From positions 1 to 58,261 of the forward strand of contig JACQXB010000006.1 of the NCBI GenBank assembly GCA_016208965.1: a stretch of DNA of 58,261 nt, written 5' to 3'. Of this stretch, positions 25,243 through 33,177 are shown in pieces. Source of the stretch: Nitrospirota bacterium (GTDB lineage Bacteria; Nitrospirota; Thermodesulfovibrionia; UBA6902; DSMQ01). The position numbers and the translations under genes are program-made. The first letter of the stretch is position 1; each line of letters opens with the position of its first letter. Below the pieces are notes generated by a model that saw only the letters and a program-made list of their open reading frames with translations, searched no databases and had not been told where the DNA came from.

Positions 25243-26304
25243 TCAAGAGCGCGAAAGCGCTTTAATCTCTTTTATCAGGGCGCTGAAAAGCTGAGCCTCT
25301 TTTACCTTTTTTATCACCTTGCCGTCTTTAAATAGGATACCGAATCCCCTTCCGCCAGCAATCCCGATATCAGCCTCCCGTGCCTCACCTGGTCCGTTAA
25401 CAACACATCCCATTACAGCAACCTTCACAGGGCTTTTTACATCCCTCAGTTTAGCCTCTACCCTATCAACAAGTCCTTTTATATCTATCTCACACCTGCC
25501 GCATGTAGGACATGATATTATCTCAGGACCAACCTGTCTTAGATGTAAAGATTTTAAGATTTCATACGCCACCTTTACCTCCTCAACAGGGTCAGCTGTC
25601 AATGATACCCTGATAGTATCTCCGATGCCTTCATTGAGCAATATTCCAAGTCCGACCGCGCTCTTTATTGTTCCAGAAAAAGATGGCCCTGCCTCTGAAA
25701 TACCTATATGAAGGGGATAATCAAATTTTTTGGAAAACAGCCTGTAAGCCTCGTTGGTCTTTATTACATCGGAAGCCTTTAAAGATACCTTAATAGCAGT
25801 AAAATTCATGTCTTCAAGTATCCTTATATGTCTTCTTGCACTCTCTACCAGTGCCTCGGCAGTTGGATGACCATATTTTCTCAGGAGGTCCTTTTCAAGA
25901 GAGCCGGCATTAACTCCTATTCGTATTGGTATCCCCCTGTCTTTTGCAGCATTCACAACCTCTCTTACCTTGAGTTTATCTCCGATATTTCCGGGATTTA
26001 TCCTTAAACCATCTACGTCGCCTGCTATTGACTCAAGGGCAAGTTTATAGTCAAAATGAATATCAGCTATAAGTGGGATTTTTATCCTTCTCTTTATAGC
26101 CTTGATAGACTTTGCGGCATCGGAATTTAAAACTGCCACCCTTACAGCCTCACAGTTAGCAGCCTCAAGTTTTTTTATCTGAGATACTGTTGAAGCCACA
26201 TCCCTCGTATCGGTCTTTGTCATGGACTGGACAACAATAGGGGCACTGCCTCCGATGAAGAGGTTCCCAAGTCTGATACTTTTAGTTAATCTTCTCTTCT
26301 TCAC
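25243..26304 (-). CDS. ispG: 4-hydroxy-3-methylbut-2-enyl diphosphate synthase IspG
   Basis: 353 residues. Penultimate step of the MEP isoprenoid pathway, an iron-sulfur enzyme reducing MEcPP to HMBPP. TIM barrel N-terminal ([33 protein letters not shown]), and C-terminal cluster ligands C265, C268 (SCPTCGRC) and C300 with E307 (GCVVNGPGE). All present. Overlaps the mltG 3' end by 23 bases. Confidence 0.97.
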   Translation of the reverse strand: MKKRRLTKSIRLGNLFIGGSAPIVVQSMTKTDTRDVASTVSQIKKLEAANCEAVRVAVLNSDAAKSIKAIKRRIKIPLIADIHFDYKLALESIAGDVDGLRINPGNIGDKLKVREVVNAAKDRGIPIRIGVNAGSLEKDLLRKYGHPTAEALVESARRHIRILEDMNFTAIKVSLKASDVIKTNEAYRLFSKKFDYPLHIGISEAGPSFSGTIKSAVGLGILLNEGIGDTIRVSLTADPVEEVKVAYEILKSLHLRQVGPEIISCPTCGRCEIDIKGLVDRVEAKLRDVKSPVKVAVMGCVVNGPGEAREADIGIAGGRGFGILFKDGKVIKKVKEAQLFSALIKEIKALSRS

Positions 26305-27328
26305 TCTTTGTATTGTGCTCTTTGTTATTTTTACTTTGCTGATAGTTCATTACAGCATTTAAATGTTCTTCAGGAGTCACAGAGAAATGATGGGTCCCGT
26401 CATTTTTAGAGACAAAAAACATATATTCAACATCTGCAGGATAAAGTACGGCTTTAATTGATTTTATCCCGGGCGATGTAATCGGTCCTGGCGGTAGGCC
26501 CTTTATAACATATGTATTATAGGGAGTGCGTCTTTTCAAATCGCTCTTTGTTATTTTATATCCCATTTTTTTTACGCCATAGATTGCGGTTGGGTCTGCC
26601 TGAAGGCGAAGATTTTTTCTTAAGCGGTTGTGGTAAACAGCGGATATTGAAGGTCGCTCATCATCTACCATCGCCTCTTTCTCAATAATAGAGGCAAGTA
26701 TTAGAACCTCGTTCTCGCTCATACCGAGTTCTTCTGCCCTTTGCATGAGATGCCCATTAAGATTTTCCCTCAGTCTTCCAACCATTATTGTAAAAATATT
26801 TTTGGGGTCCATGCCTTTTGCAAAATTATATGTGTCCGGATAGATATAGCCCTCAAGGCTTGGTGCACTTATTTTTAGAGAATCCAGAAAGTTTTTGTCT
26901 ACTGTCAGATTCCACGATTCCTCATCCATAAGTCTTGTGTTCATAAATTTTAACTTTATATCATCTAAGTCGGCTCCTTCCGGGATAATAATAGTATATT
27001 CAATAATCATTCCCTTTCTCAGGCGGTTGAATATACCCCATGTGCTCATGGAGGTATTGATATTATAATAACCTGCCCTGAGCTTTCTATCTATTGATGC
27101 AATCCTGCCGAGCAGGAGAAGGGCGAAATTGTCTTTTATAATACCCTTTTCTCTCAATATACCAATGCCCTGCCTATAAGTAACGCCCTCTGGAATCTTA
27201 ATCTCTTTCCATGTATCACTAAGAGATAGGGGGGCAAAAATACTCAGGTAGGTAGAGATACATATCAACAAGGCAGAGCTAAAAACTATAAATACTACAT
27301 CGGTACGACCTATAACAGGCTTTTTCAT
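26282..27328 (-). CDS. mltG: Endolytic murein transglycosylase MltG
   Basis: 348 residues. One N-terminal membrane helix (about 9-31), a LysM-like region, then the YceG/MltG domain with [25 protein letters not shown] (catalytic Glu in IIEKE) and [28 protein letters not shown]. Cleaves nascent glycan strands and sets their length at the inner membrane. First gene of a two-gene unit with ispG. Confidence 0.95.
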   Translation of the reverse strand: MKKPVIGRTDVVFIVFSSALLICISTYLSIFAPLSLSDTWKEIKIPEGVTYRQGIGILREKGIIKDNFALLLLGRIASIDRKLRAGYYNINTSMSTWGIFNRLRKGMIIEYTIIIPEGADLDDIKLKFMNTRLMDEESWNLTVDKNFLDSLKISAPSLEGYIYPDTYNFAKGMDPKNIFTIMVGRLRENLNGHLMQRAEELGMSENEVLILASIIEKEAMVDDERPSISAVYHNRLRKNLRLQADPTAIYGVKKMGYKITKSDLKRRTPYNTYVIKGLPPGPITSPGIKSIKAVLYPADVEYMFFVSKNDGTHHFSVTPEEHLNAVMNYQQSKNNKEHNTKSEEEKIN

Positions 27329-27384
27329 TAATGTTTGATTAAATTTTTATACCCCGCGGCTTGCAACGGAGGGGAAACCTTTTT

Positions 27385-27472
27385 TGTCATTCCTGCGAAA
27401 GCAGGAATCCAGTATTTATGTTTCTGGATTCCGCATCCCCCGATTATCCCGAAACATCGGGACGGAATGACA
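27385..27472. repeat. TGTCAT/ATCCAG palindrome doublet upstream of mltG
   Basis: TGTCATTCCTGCG...GCAGGAATCCAG and CTGGATTCCGCATC...GGGACGGAATGACA as two facing hairpins. The second unit holds an extra CCCGAAACATCGGG hairpin. No long outer arms seen here. Confidence 0.8.
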
Positions 27473-27487
27473 ATGTTGTTTTTTAGT

Positions 27488-27772
27488 TTACTTGAGTGTT
27501 TTTATAAAATCATCTACAGAAAGTGCAGGAAGGGTTATAAGCTGAACGCTTCCTCTTGAGCCAAGCTCGACAGACATTTTCATCACAGCCTCATTATTGG
27601 GTGCTTCTAAGATTGTAACAAAGTCATACGGACCAAGCACTGCGTATTGGCTTAGGACTTTAATGCCCATCGCTTCTATTTCTTTGTTTACCTCTTTAAT
27701 CCTGCTGGGGCGCTGTTTTATGGTCTTCCTCCCCTCATCAGTAAGGTTACTTAATGCAACATAGATAGCCAT
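27488..27772 (-). CDS. GYD domain protein
   Basis: 94 residues. MAIYVALSNLTDEGRKTIKQRPSRIKEVNKEIEAMG...YAVLGPYDFVTILEAPNNEAVMKMSVELGSRGSVQLITLPAL matches the GYD family (G-x-Y-D motif in LGPYDFV), a small ferredoxin-like fold of unknown role. AAAGGAGG precedes the start. Confidence 0.88.
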   Translation of the reverse strand: MAIYVALSNLTDEGRKTIKQRPSRIKEVNKEIEAMGIKVLSQYAVLGPYDFVTILEAPNNEAVMKMSVELGSRGSVQLITLPALSVDDFIKTLK

Positions 27773-27860
27773 AAAGCCTCCTTTCTATATAAACCTTAGG
27801 GGTTTTTCTCTCCCTTAGGTCTGATATGCTTGTCAAGGAAATGGTGCCTGCAGAACGATG

Positions 27861-28361
27861 TCATGATTCTGCTACAACCTTCCCAAAATTTTCTAAAATA
27901 GTTAGCCCTATTTTTTGACTTTTCTCCGGGTGGAATTGCGTTGCAAACACGTTTCCCTTATGTATCATAGATGTGAACTCAATACCATAATCTGTAGTTG
28001 TTGAAACAATAGCCCTATCCTCCGGCACTACATAAAAGGAGTGAACAAAATAAAGATAACTCTTATCTGGGATTCTGTCAAGTAAAGGGGTATCCCTTTG
28101 TATCCTTATTTCATTCCAACCCATGTGAGGAACTTTTAACCCCTCTTGACGGAATCGAACAACTTTTCCCTTAAAAATATCAAGCCCCCTACATCTGCCA
28201 AATTCTTCTGATTCACTAAATAAGACATGCAAAAGGACAACCCCCTTGGCATTCTTAATAATATCGGGCTTATTTGTTACCACGGCATTAACACCTACTT
28301 TTAGAAACCCCTTCTCAACACTTCTGAGGTTCCCCATCCCGTAATCAACGATAGCAATCAT
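27861..28361 (-). CDS. hisH: Imidazole glycerol phosphate synthase subunit HisH, active-site segment deleted
   Basis: 166 residues against about 200-210 for the family. N-terminus IAIVDYGMGNLRSVEKGF is canonical and the C-terminus keeps the His/Glu of the triad (FATQFHPEKS) and KVPHMGWN. But AKGVVL (to residue 43) runs straight into LHVLFSESEEFG. The roughly 38 residues between, with the oxyanion-strand PGVGAFG and the nucleophile GICLG, are gone without a frame change. As read, it cannot be a glutaminase. No hisF or other his genes are in the window. Confidence 0.85.
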   Translation of the reverse strand: MIAIVDYGMGNLRSVEKGFLKVGVNAVVTNKPDIIKNAKGVVLLHVLFSESEEFGRCRGLDIFKGKVVRFRQEGLKVPHMGWNEIRIQRDTPLLDRIPDKSYLYFVHSFYVVPEDRAIVSTTTDYGIEFTSMIHKGNVFATQFHPEKSQKIGLTILENFGKVVAES

Positions 28362-28561
28362 GTCTGTATTATGGAGCCTTAAATTAATAATTTCAATATT
28401 CTCATAATGTCCGCTGACATCAAAAATGTACCTGTCCCCTTTTTTCGTTAGTGGTGTGTTCCCCCCTCGTGAAATGTCAATTTTGGTGTCTGACCCCGGG
28501 TTTCCCGGGTTTTTACAGGTGTGTGCCTGTTTTTTTGCCCTATGAGGAAATAATGTGAGAA

Positions 28562-29185
28562 TTATCTTGTTATTAATTTCCCTTGATTTTGAGCGGCAGT
28601 GATAACATTTTGATTTGCTGTGAAGACTTGAATGCCGGGCACGGTAACGTAATCGCCATCATCTGTAATGACTTTAACCACCCTGGCACGGGAAATAGCT
28701 TCAAGAATAAACAAGTCATAGCCATCAAGCTGTTGTGTAGAAAATCGTGACAATGCCGCGTCTGTAATGGTTTCGTCTATTTGAAGTTCGACTATTTGAG
28801 ACATTGTTTTGACCTGATTCCATGCGGTTTGAACTTCTGCAACTACATTTGCCCGTTCCGACGAACAGTTATGGCGATATTCTTTACTGCTTACTGCTCC
28901 ATTGGCACGAATGTAAATTCCCCGCTCGGTTTTTTCGATCAAGTGCGCTAATTCAGCAAATGAAAGCCCGCATCTGAAAAGGTTGCTTTTCACTGAAAGA
29001 GCTTTGCTGATATACAGAGGATAGTCATTAATCTGGTATGGCTTGGGTGGAGTATCGGCAAGATTAACTCGTGAGTAAGTAGTCCAGTACCAGACATTTG
29101 AATCAACAAGGAAAAGATCATCTTGTCGCGGGGTATCATTACGAAGGTCAATTACATCTACTGTTATCGTATATTGTACCGGCAT
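28562..29185 (-). CDS. PIN-domain protein at the end of the type I restriction operon
   Basis: 207 residues. FLVDSNVWYW gives the first acid (D28), LSFAELAHLIEK the second (E78), QQLDGYDLFILEAI the third (D154/D157) and VITDDGDYVTVPGIQVFTAN the fourth (D175/D178): the full PIN RNase pattern. Longer than VapC by an insertion between about residues 35 and 70. Its ATG overlaps the stop of the STAS-like gene (TAATG). Not preceded by a typical VapB. Toxin-like or effector nuclease role inferred. Confidence 0.75.
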   Translation of the reverse strand: MPVQYTITVDVIDLRNDTPRQDDLFLVDSNVWYWTTYSRVNLADTPPKPYQINDYPLYISKALSVKSNLFRCGLSFAELAHLIEKTERGIYIRANGAVSSKEYRHNCSSERANVVAEVQTAWNQVKTMSQIVELQIDETITDAALSRFSTQQLDGYDLFILEAISRARVVKVITDDGDYVTVPGIQVFTANQNVITAAQNQGKLITR

Positions 29186-29532
29186 TATAAATTCTGTGAC
29201 TGTTCTAGCAGGACATCATCAACAGCCTTACGCATTTCCGGATTGGAGTAATATTCCTTGGCGTTTTCGATAACACGCTTAAGAACCGACATGCCTGTTG
29301 GAGTCAGGTTGGTTATTTTAAGAAGCCTGTTAAGGTCTTCAGATTTAAAGTCTTTGAGCAGTCGCCCGATTGCTGAATTAAAAAATGGGGAGGCGAATAT
29401 CTTTACATTTTCAAAATCAAGTTCGACAACCCGTCCTGCCGATAATTCAGGATGGATCATGTCAAAGATTTTATGACCGTCTTCCAGAGTAATACAATTT
29501 TCGCCTGTTACTTTGAATACATCTACTTTCAT
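29185..29532 (-). CDS. STAS-like domain (DUF4325) protein
   Basis: 115 residues from ATG 29532 after GGGAGGACATC. HKIFDMIHPELSAGRVVELDFENVKIFASPFFNSAIGRLLKDF is the DUF4325 STAS-like pattern (a fold related to SpoIIAA anti-anti-sigma proteins). STAS-like proteins of this kind usually accompany GHKL ATPases, as here. It lies between the ATPase and PIN genes, coupled to the latter. Confidence 0.8.
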   Translation of the reverse strand: MKVDVFKVTGENCITLEDGHKIFDMIHPELSAGRVVELDFENVKIFASPFFNSAIGRLLKDFKSEDLNRLLKITNLTPTGMSVLKRVIENAKEYYSNPEMRKAVDDVLLEQSQNL

Positions 29533-29545
29533 GATGTCCTCCCTC

Positions 29546-29791
29546 TTAAAAGATAGGTTCGTCAATAACCTCTGAAGAAAGCCGATAAAATGATTCGTCG
29601 CATTGAAGCGTGATATTTACAAGCGTCCCCTCGAAGAATGAGTCCCGATTCATAAATGCCTCCTGAGTCTCACTGATTAAAGCATAACCTTCATGGCTGA
29701 ATATTTCAAGTCTGCCCTTGTTTATTTTCACAAAATCCAAGCCCCATTCCCCGGCTTGTTCCATTCGGCTTGGTCGTTGTTCCAGATTCAA
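29546..29791 (-). CDS. C-terminal part of the frameshifted GHKL ATPase
   Basis: Meaningful sequence begins at GLDFVKINKGRLEIFSHEG, which continues the G2 box (GTSRGMGL) of the frame opening at 30419; the preceding residues of this frame are read-through of the other gene in the wrong frame. The remaining strands end in GTLVNITLQCDESFYRL. A single-base difference in the G-rich stretch near 29735-29765 separates the two frames. Confidence 0.65.
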   Translation of the reverse strand: MNLEQRPSRMEQAGEWGLDFVKINKGRLEIFSHEGYALISETQEAFMNRDSFFEGTLVNITLQCDESFYRLSSEVIDEPIF

Positions 29792-30419
29792 AGGCCCATT
29801 TCAGACAACTCGCGGCACTTAAAAACCTGGAGCGGGGATCATCTCTAAAAAATAACCGGACATTGGAAGGTATACCAACTCCAAAATCTACAACAGTTAG
29901 TTTCAGTTCATGATGAGCCGGATAATGCTGCCCGCAACTGAAAATGCCAATAGCCGATTCTCCGTGTTCAAATGCATTGGCATATATCTCCCAGACCCTT
30001 CCTACAATTTCATTCCTCAATCTATCGCTAACATGAACCCAGCCGCGTCCGAGCCATTTTGTCTTCAAGTAATCAATGAGATTATCCTTGTCTTCAATTG
30101 CATCCTCACGATATGGAATAGAGTTGCCTGTCCATGGACCGCCGGCATGGCCAAAGATTGCCATAAAACCATTCTGCTCCAGGTTTGTGCGTATTCTGTC
30201 CTGTAATGAATTCCAGTTAAATGTTACAGTTCCATAGCGTGACTGTATCAAATGTGCAAGCCCGCCAAGAAAGGCGACAGCGTTTTGCCTTAAAAAGTAA
30301 CAGCGGGAAAAATTAACGTTCACATCCAGAAAATCATCATTTGCCTGATTCCAGAGAGCAAATAGTTTGTCAAAGTCTAATGGATCATCATTGATTGTCG
30401 GTATGTTAAGGGTAACCAT
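29706..30419 (-). CDS. GHKL-type ATPase, STAS-associated, N-terminal part (frameshifted)
   Basis: Residues about 30-75 (VNFSRCYFLRQNAVAFLGGLAHLIQ) look STAS-like; residues about 130 to the end are a HATPase_c domain: N-box EIYANAFEHGES (E144, N148), G1 VVDFGVGIP (D178-x-G-x-G182), G2 GTSRGMGL. Resembles anti-sigma/partner-switch kinases rather than sensor kinases: no dimerisation helix and no membrane segment. Starts at an ATG overlapping the hsdS stop (TAATG). Frame lost at the G2 box by a one-base indel. Fused with 29546-29791 it gives about 290 residues. Confidence 0.75.
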   Translation of the reverse strand: MVTLNIPTINDDPLDFDKLFALWNQANDDFLDVNVNFSRCYFLRQNAVAFLGGLAHLIQSRYGTVTFNWNSLQDRIRTNLEQNGFMAIFGHAGGPWTGNSIPYREDAIEDKDNLIDYLKTKWLGRGWVHVSDRLRNEIVGRVWEIYANAFEHGESAIGIFSCGQHYPAHHELKLTVVDFGVGIPSNVRLFFRDDPRSRFLSAASCLKWAFESGTTTKPNGTSRGMGLGFCENKQGQT

Positions 30420-31642
30420 TACAGTTCGCCTCGAAAAGCTTTTGCCATCAAAGCGGGTGTAAAGGCGGAGAGTTCGGATTCTGTTTCGATTTGCAGTTGT
30501 CGGAATTCATCTACTTTTTCTTGAAGACCGTTGAGGTGTTTTACGATACTACGCTGCCTGTCTTTGTCTTCCGGGAATGGGACTTCCAGGTTTGCCAATT
30601 TTGTTCCATTCATATTAGGACGATTTCCATCTTCTATTCCGGAAGAAACAGATTCCCAGTAACTTGAAGATTGAAAGTACCAATACAAAAATTCAGGTAA
30701 TATTAAAGTTCCTACACGAAGACGAATCAGATAGGATGCAAATACGGCATCTGGCGGATCAGTTATGAGAAAACTCTTGCCTGTAGTTGCACCTGTGCGG
30801 GCAAAAACAATATCTCCGGTTTTTAGGCGATACTTATCTAAATTATCGCACTTACAATAAGGGACTTTTTCCCATGCAACTTTACCATTCTGTATATCAG
30901 TAATACGGAGGAATTTAGGCCCGACAGGTTCATGACTTGCCGACTCTGTGTATCCATATTGAGGTTTTTCGCAAATGTCTTTAATCTTCTTAGTTACCCA
31001 TCCCTCATTTTGCCCGTTTTCAAAAACAGAAGCGATAGCTGCTGGAATATACTTTTCAGCCTCGTCAATTACCGAAGCCCTCAATTTTCGTGTCTCTTCA
31101 ACACGTCGTGTCAATCCCTCAATCCGCTTTACAATTCGACGCTGTTCAGGTAATGGAGGGACAGGGATTTCGACTTCTTTAAGTTTGCTGGTATTAAAAG
31201 CTGACTGTCCAACAAATTCAATACAATTTACAGCAAAATATCCTGAAAGCCAGAGTTCACGCAGACAAAAATAGAGCCATTCGCTCATCAATACTTTTTT
31301 ATGGCATTGTAAACGAGTAAGATGATTACTATAGGTACATCGTTCTTTCCACCCTGAGAAAATACATGTTTTCCCGACCAATTCAGTGCTATTGGTATTG
31401 TTGAAAATGATGTCACCAGTTTCCAACCATCTGCCTGACTTGTCAGCCTTGTCTTTTGGAATTCGACGGACTAAAGACATGTCTAAAAAGCCGTCTTTGG
31501 AAATATTGTTCATTCGTAAATGAGGTATGCCATTAATAACATCTTTTGTGCCGCACGCAAACCCGGGATGAATGTCTGTTAAAACATTCTTATCACCAAG
31601 CTTTCTCCACACCCATCCTTCCGGCAGATCATACTTTTCCAT
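30419..31642 (-). CDS. hsdS: Type I restriction enzyme specificity subunit HsdS
   Basis: 407 residues. Two target-recognition domains (about 1-150 and 205-360) each followed by a helical spacer (PPLPEQRRIVKRIEGLTRRVEE and FPEDKDRQRSIVKHLNGLQEKVDE). Directs the complex to a bipartite DNA site and contributes to both methylation and restriction. Overlaps hsdM by 14 bases and is itself coupled to the ATPase gene. Confidence 0.94.
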   Translation of the reverse strand: MEKYDLPEGWVWRKLGDKNVLTDIHPGFACGTKDVINGIPHLRMNNISKDGFLDMSLVRRIPKDKADKSGRWLETGDIIFNNTNSTELVGKTCIFSGWKERCTYSNHLTRLQCHKKVLMSEWLYFCLRELWLSGYFAVNCIEFVGQSAFNTSKLKEVEIPVPPLPEQRRIVKRIEGLTRRVEETRKLRASVIDEAEKYIPAAIASVFENGQNEGWVTKKIKDICEKPQYGYTESASHEPVGPKFLRITDIQNGKVAWEKVPYCKCDNLDKYRLKTGDIVFARTGATTGKSFLITDPPDAVFASYLIRLRVGTLILPEFLYWYFQSSSYWESVSSGIEDGNRPNMNGTKLANLEVPFPEDKDRQRSIVKHLNGLQEKVDEFRQLQIETESELSAFTPALMAKAFRGEL

Positions 31643-33167
31643 TGCCGTTTCCCTCTAACAACAATTCCTGCATTTCCCGGATGAGATCAAATATCCTCTC
31701 TTCTTTTGTAGCAATGGACTCTAAAATTTCCTCCGGCTCCGGATGTTCAATCTTTTCAGGTTCAATCAGCCCGAGACCGGAAAGCGTCATATTGAAATTC
31801 TTTTCCTCTATAAGTTTCGCCGGGACAAGCCATGAGCGCCCTTCTTCTGTCTTGCGTTTAGGCCATTTGGCTAACAAATCGGGGAAGTCATTGCGGTATT
31901 GAGAACCGAACTTGCGAGCTTTTCTCAGAGATGAGCCATCTCCTTCCAGACGATAGAACCAGACATTCTTTGTAGGCTTGCCGGTTTTCTGAAAGATAAA
32001 GAAACAGGTTGGATTTGGAGTGTAAGGCTCAAACATTCCTTTCGGAAGGTTGACCACTGCCTGTAGATCAAATTCTTTCAGCAGACGACGTTTCACTTCT
32101 ATATGACTGTTGGAATCACCAAATAATATTCCGTTCGGGAAAATAATGCCTGCCCGACCGCCGGGTCTCAGGCTGCGTAAGGCGTGGGCAAGAAAGAGAA
32201 CATACTTATCTCCCTTTTCTACTCTCAGAGAACGCTTTGCATCAGAACGATCGCCGGAGAAAGGCGGATTTTCCAGAATAACATCGAACTGTACCTCATC
32301 CCATTTATCTTCACTGCCGCAGATGGAGTCTCTACGAACCATAGGTGAATGGTCAAATTGATGGAGCACGGCATTCATGGCTGCCATGCGCATAATATCG
32401 GGATCACTTTCAAAACCGTGGATGGCGCCTTTCTGTAAAAAATTCCACTGACCCCGTTTTAGTTTGTCACCAATCCCTCTGCGCACAGGCAAGCCATATG
32501 GGCCGATTGTCTCCCGTACAAATTCAGGACTCGTGTTATTCAGCAGGATATGTTCATAAGCTGCAATCAAAAAACCTCCGGTGCCACATGCCGGGTCACA
32601 AATGGTCTCGCCGATTTTGGGGTCAACCATTTCAGTTATTACACGAATAAGATGACGCGGGGTGCGGAATTGTGCTGCCTTCTTTTGACTGCCAAGGTCG
32701 CTGGAAAGGATTTCAAAGAGATCTCCTTTGACATCTGCATCTTCTGCCATAAAGGAAATGGGATTGATTATATCTACACTGCGACGCAGGGCTGCGCCGT
32801 TTGGGATAACTATAGAAGCATTTTCAAAAATAGATTTTGCCCCATGGGAAAGCAAGGGATGTTCGGCAAACATGGGAAGTGTATCACGCAAGGTGCGAAG
32901 CATTTGCTCATTATCCGGGTTGGAAGTTAAAACACTCCATTGGAGCGGCTTAAAGTCAATCTCACGATTTCCAAACTTAAATTTGCGGAACAGGCTTTTA
33001 TAATTGCCGTTACCTGCTTCCTTTTGTTCGACATCCATCTCTTCAAGCATTTTCAGAAATAGAAGATATGATATTTGCGTGACATAGGTAATGGGATTAG
33101 TGACGTTTGCCTCCCACATTACCTTGCAGAGACGCTTTAGTGTATTTTGCAATTCTCCTGAATCCAT
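31629..33167 (-). CDS. hsdM: Type I restriction-modification DNA methyltransferase HsdM
   Basis: 512 residues. N-terminal helical HsdM_N region, then the N6-adenine methyltransferase motifs DPACGTGGFLIAAYEH (SAM binding) and VILENPPFSGD (catalytic N-P-P-F). C-terminal helices contact HsdS. Uses SAM to methylate adenine in the specificity site, protecting host DNA. Ten bases from hsdR. Confidence 0.96.
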   Translation of the reverse strand: MDSGELQNTLKRLCKVMWEANVTNPITYVTQISYLLFLKMLEEMDVEQKEAGNGNYKSLFRKFKFGNREIDFKPLQWSVLTSNPDNEQMLRTLRDTLPMFAEHPLLSHGAKSIFENASIVIPNGAALRRSVDIINPISFMAEDADVKGDLFEILSSDLGSQKKAAQFRTPRHLIRVITEMVDPKIGETICDPACGTGGFLIAAYEHILLNNTSPEFVRETIGPYGLPVRRGIGDKLKRGQWNFLQKGAIHGFESDPDIMRMAAMNAVLHQFDHSPMVRRDSICGSEDKWDEVQFDVILENPPFSGDRSDAKRSLRVEKGDKYVLFLAHALRSLRPGGRAGIIFPNGILFGDSNSHIEVKRRLLKEFDLQAVVNLPKGMFEPYTPNPTCFFIFQKTGKPTKNVWFYRLEGDGSSLRKARKFGSQYRNDFPDLLAKWPKRKTEEGRSWLVPAKLIEEKNFNMTLSGLGLIEPEKIEHPEPEEILESIATKEERIFDLIREMQELLLEGNGNGKV

Positions 33168-33177
33168 CTTTATCCTT

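Noticed and set aside
29546-30419. Hsp90/MORC-type GHKL ATPase of a known anti-phage family
   Set aside because: Size, STAS-like N-terminus and STAS-like neighbour fit a partner-switch kinase better; no transducer domain.
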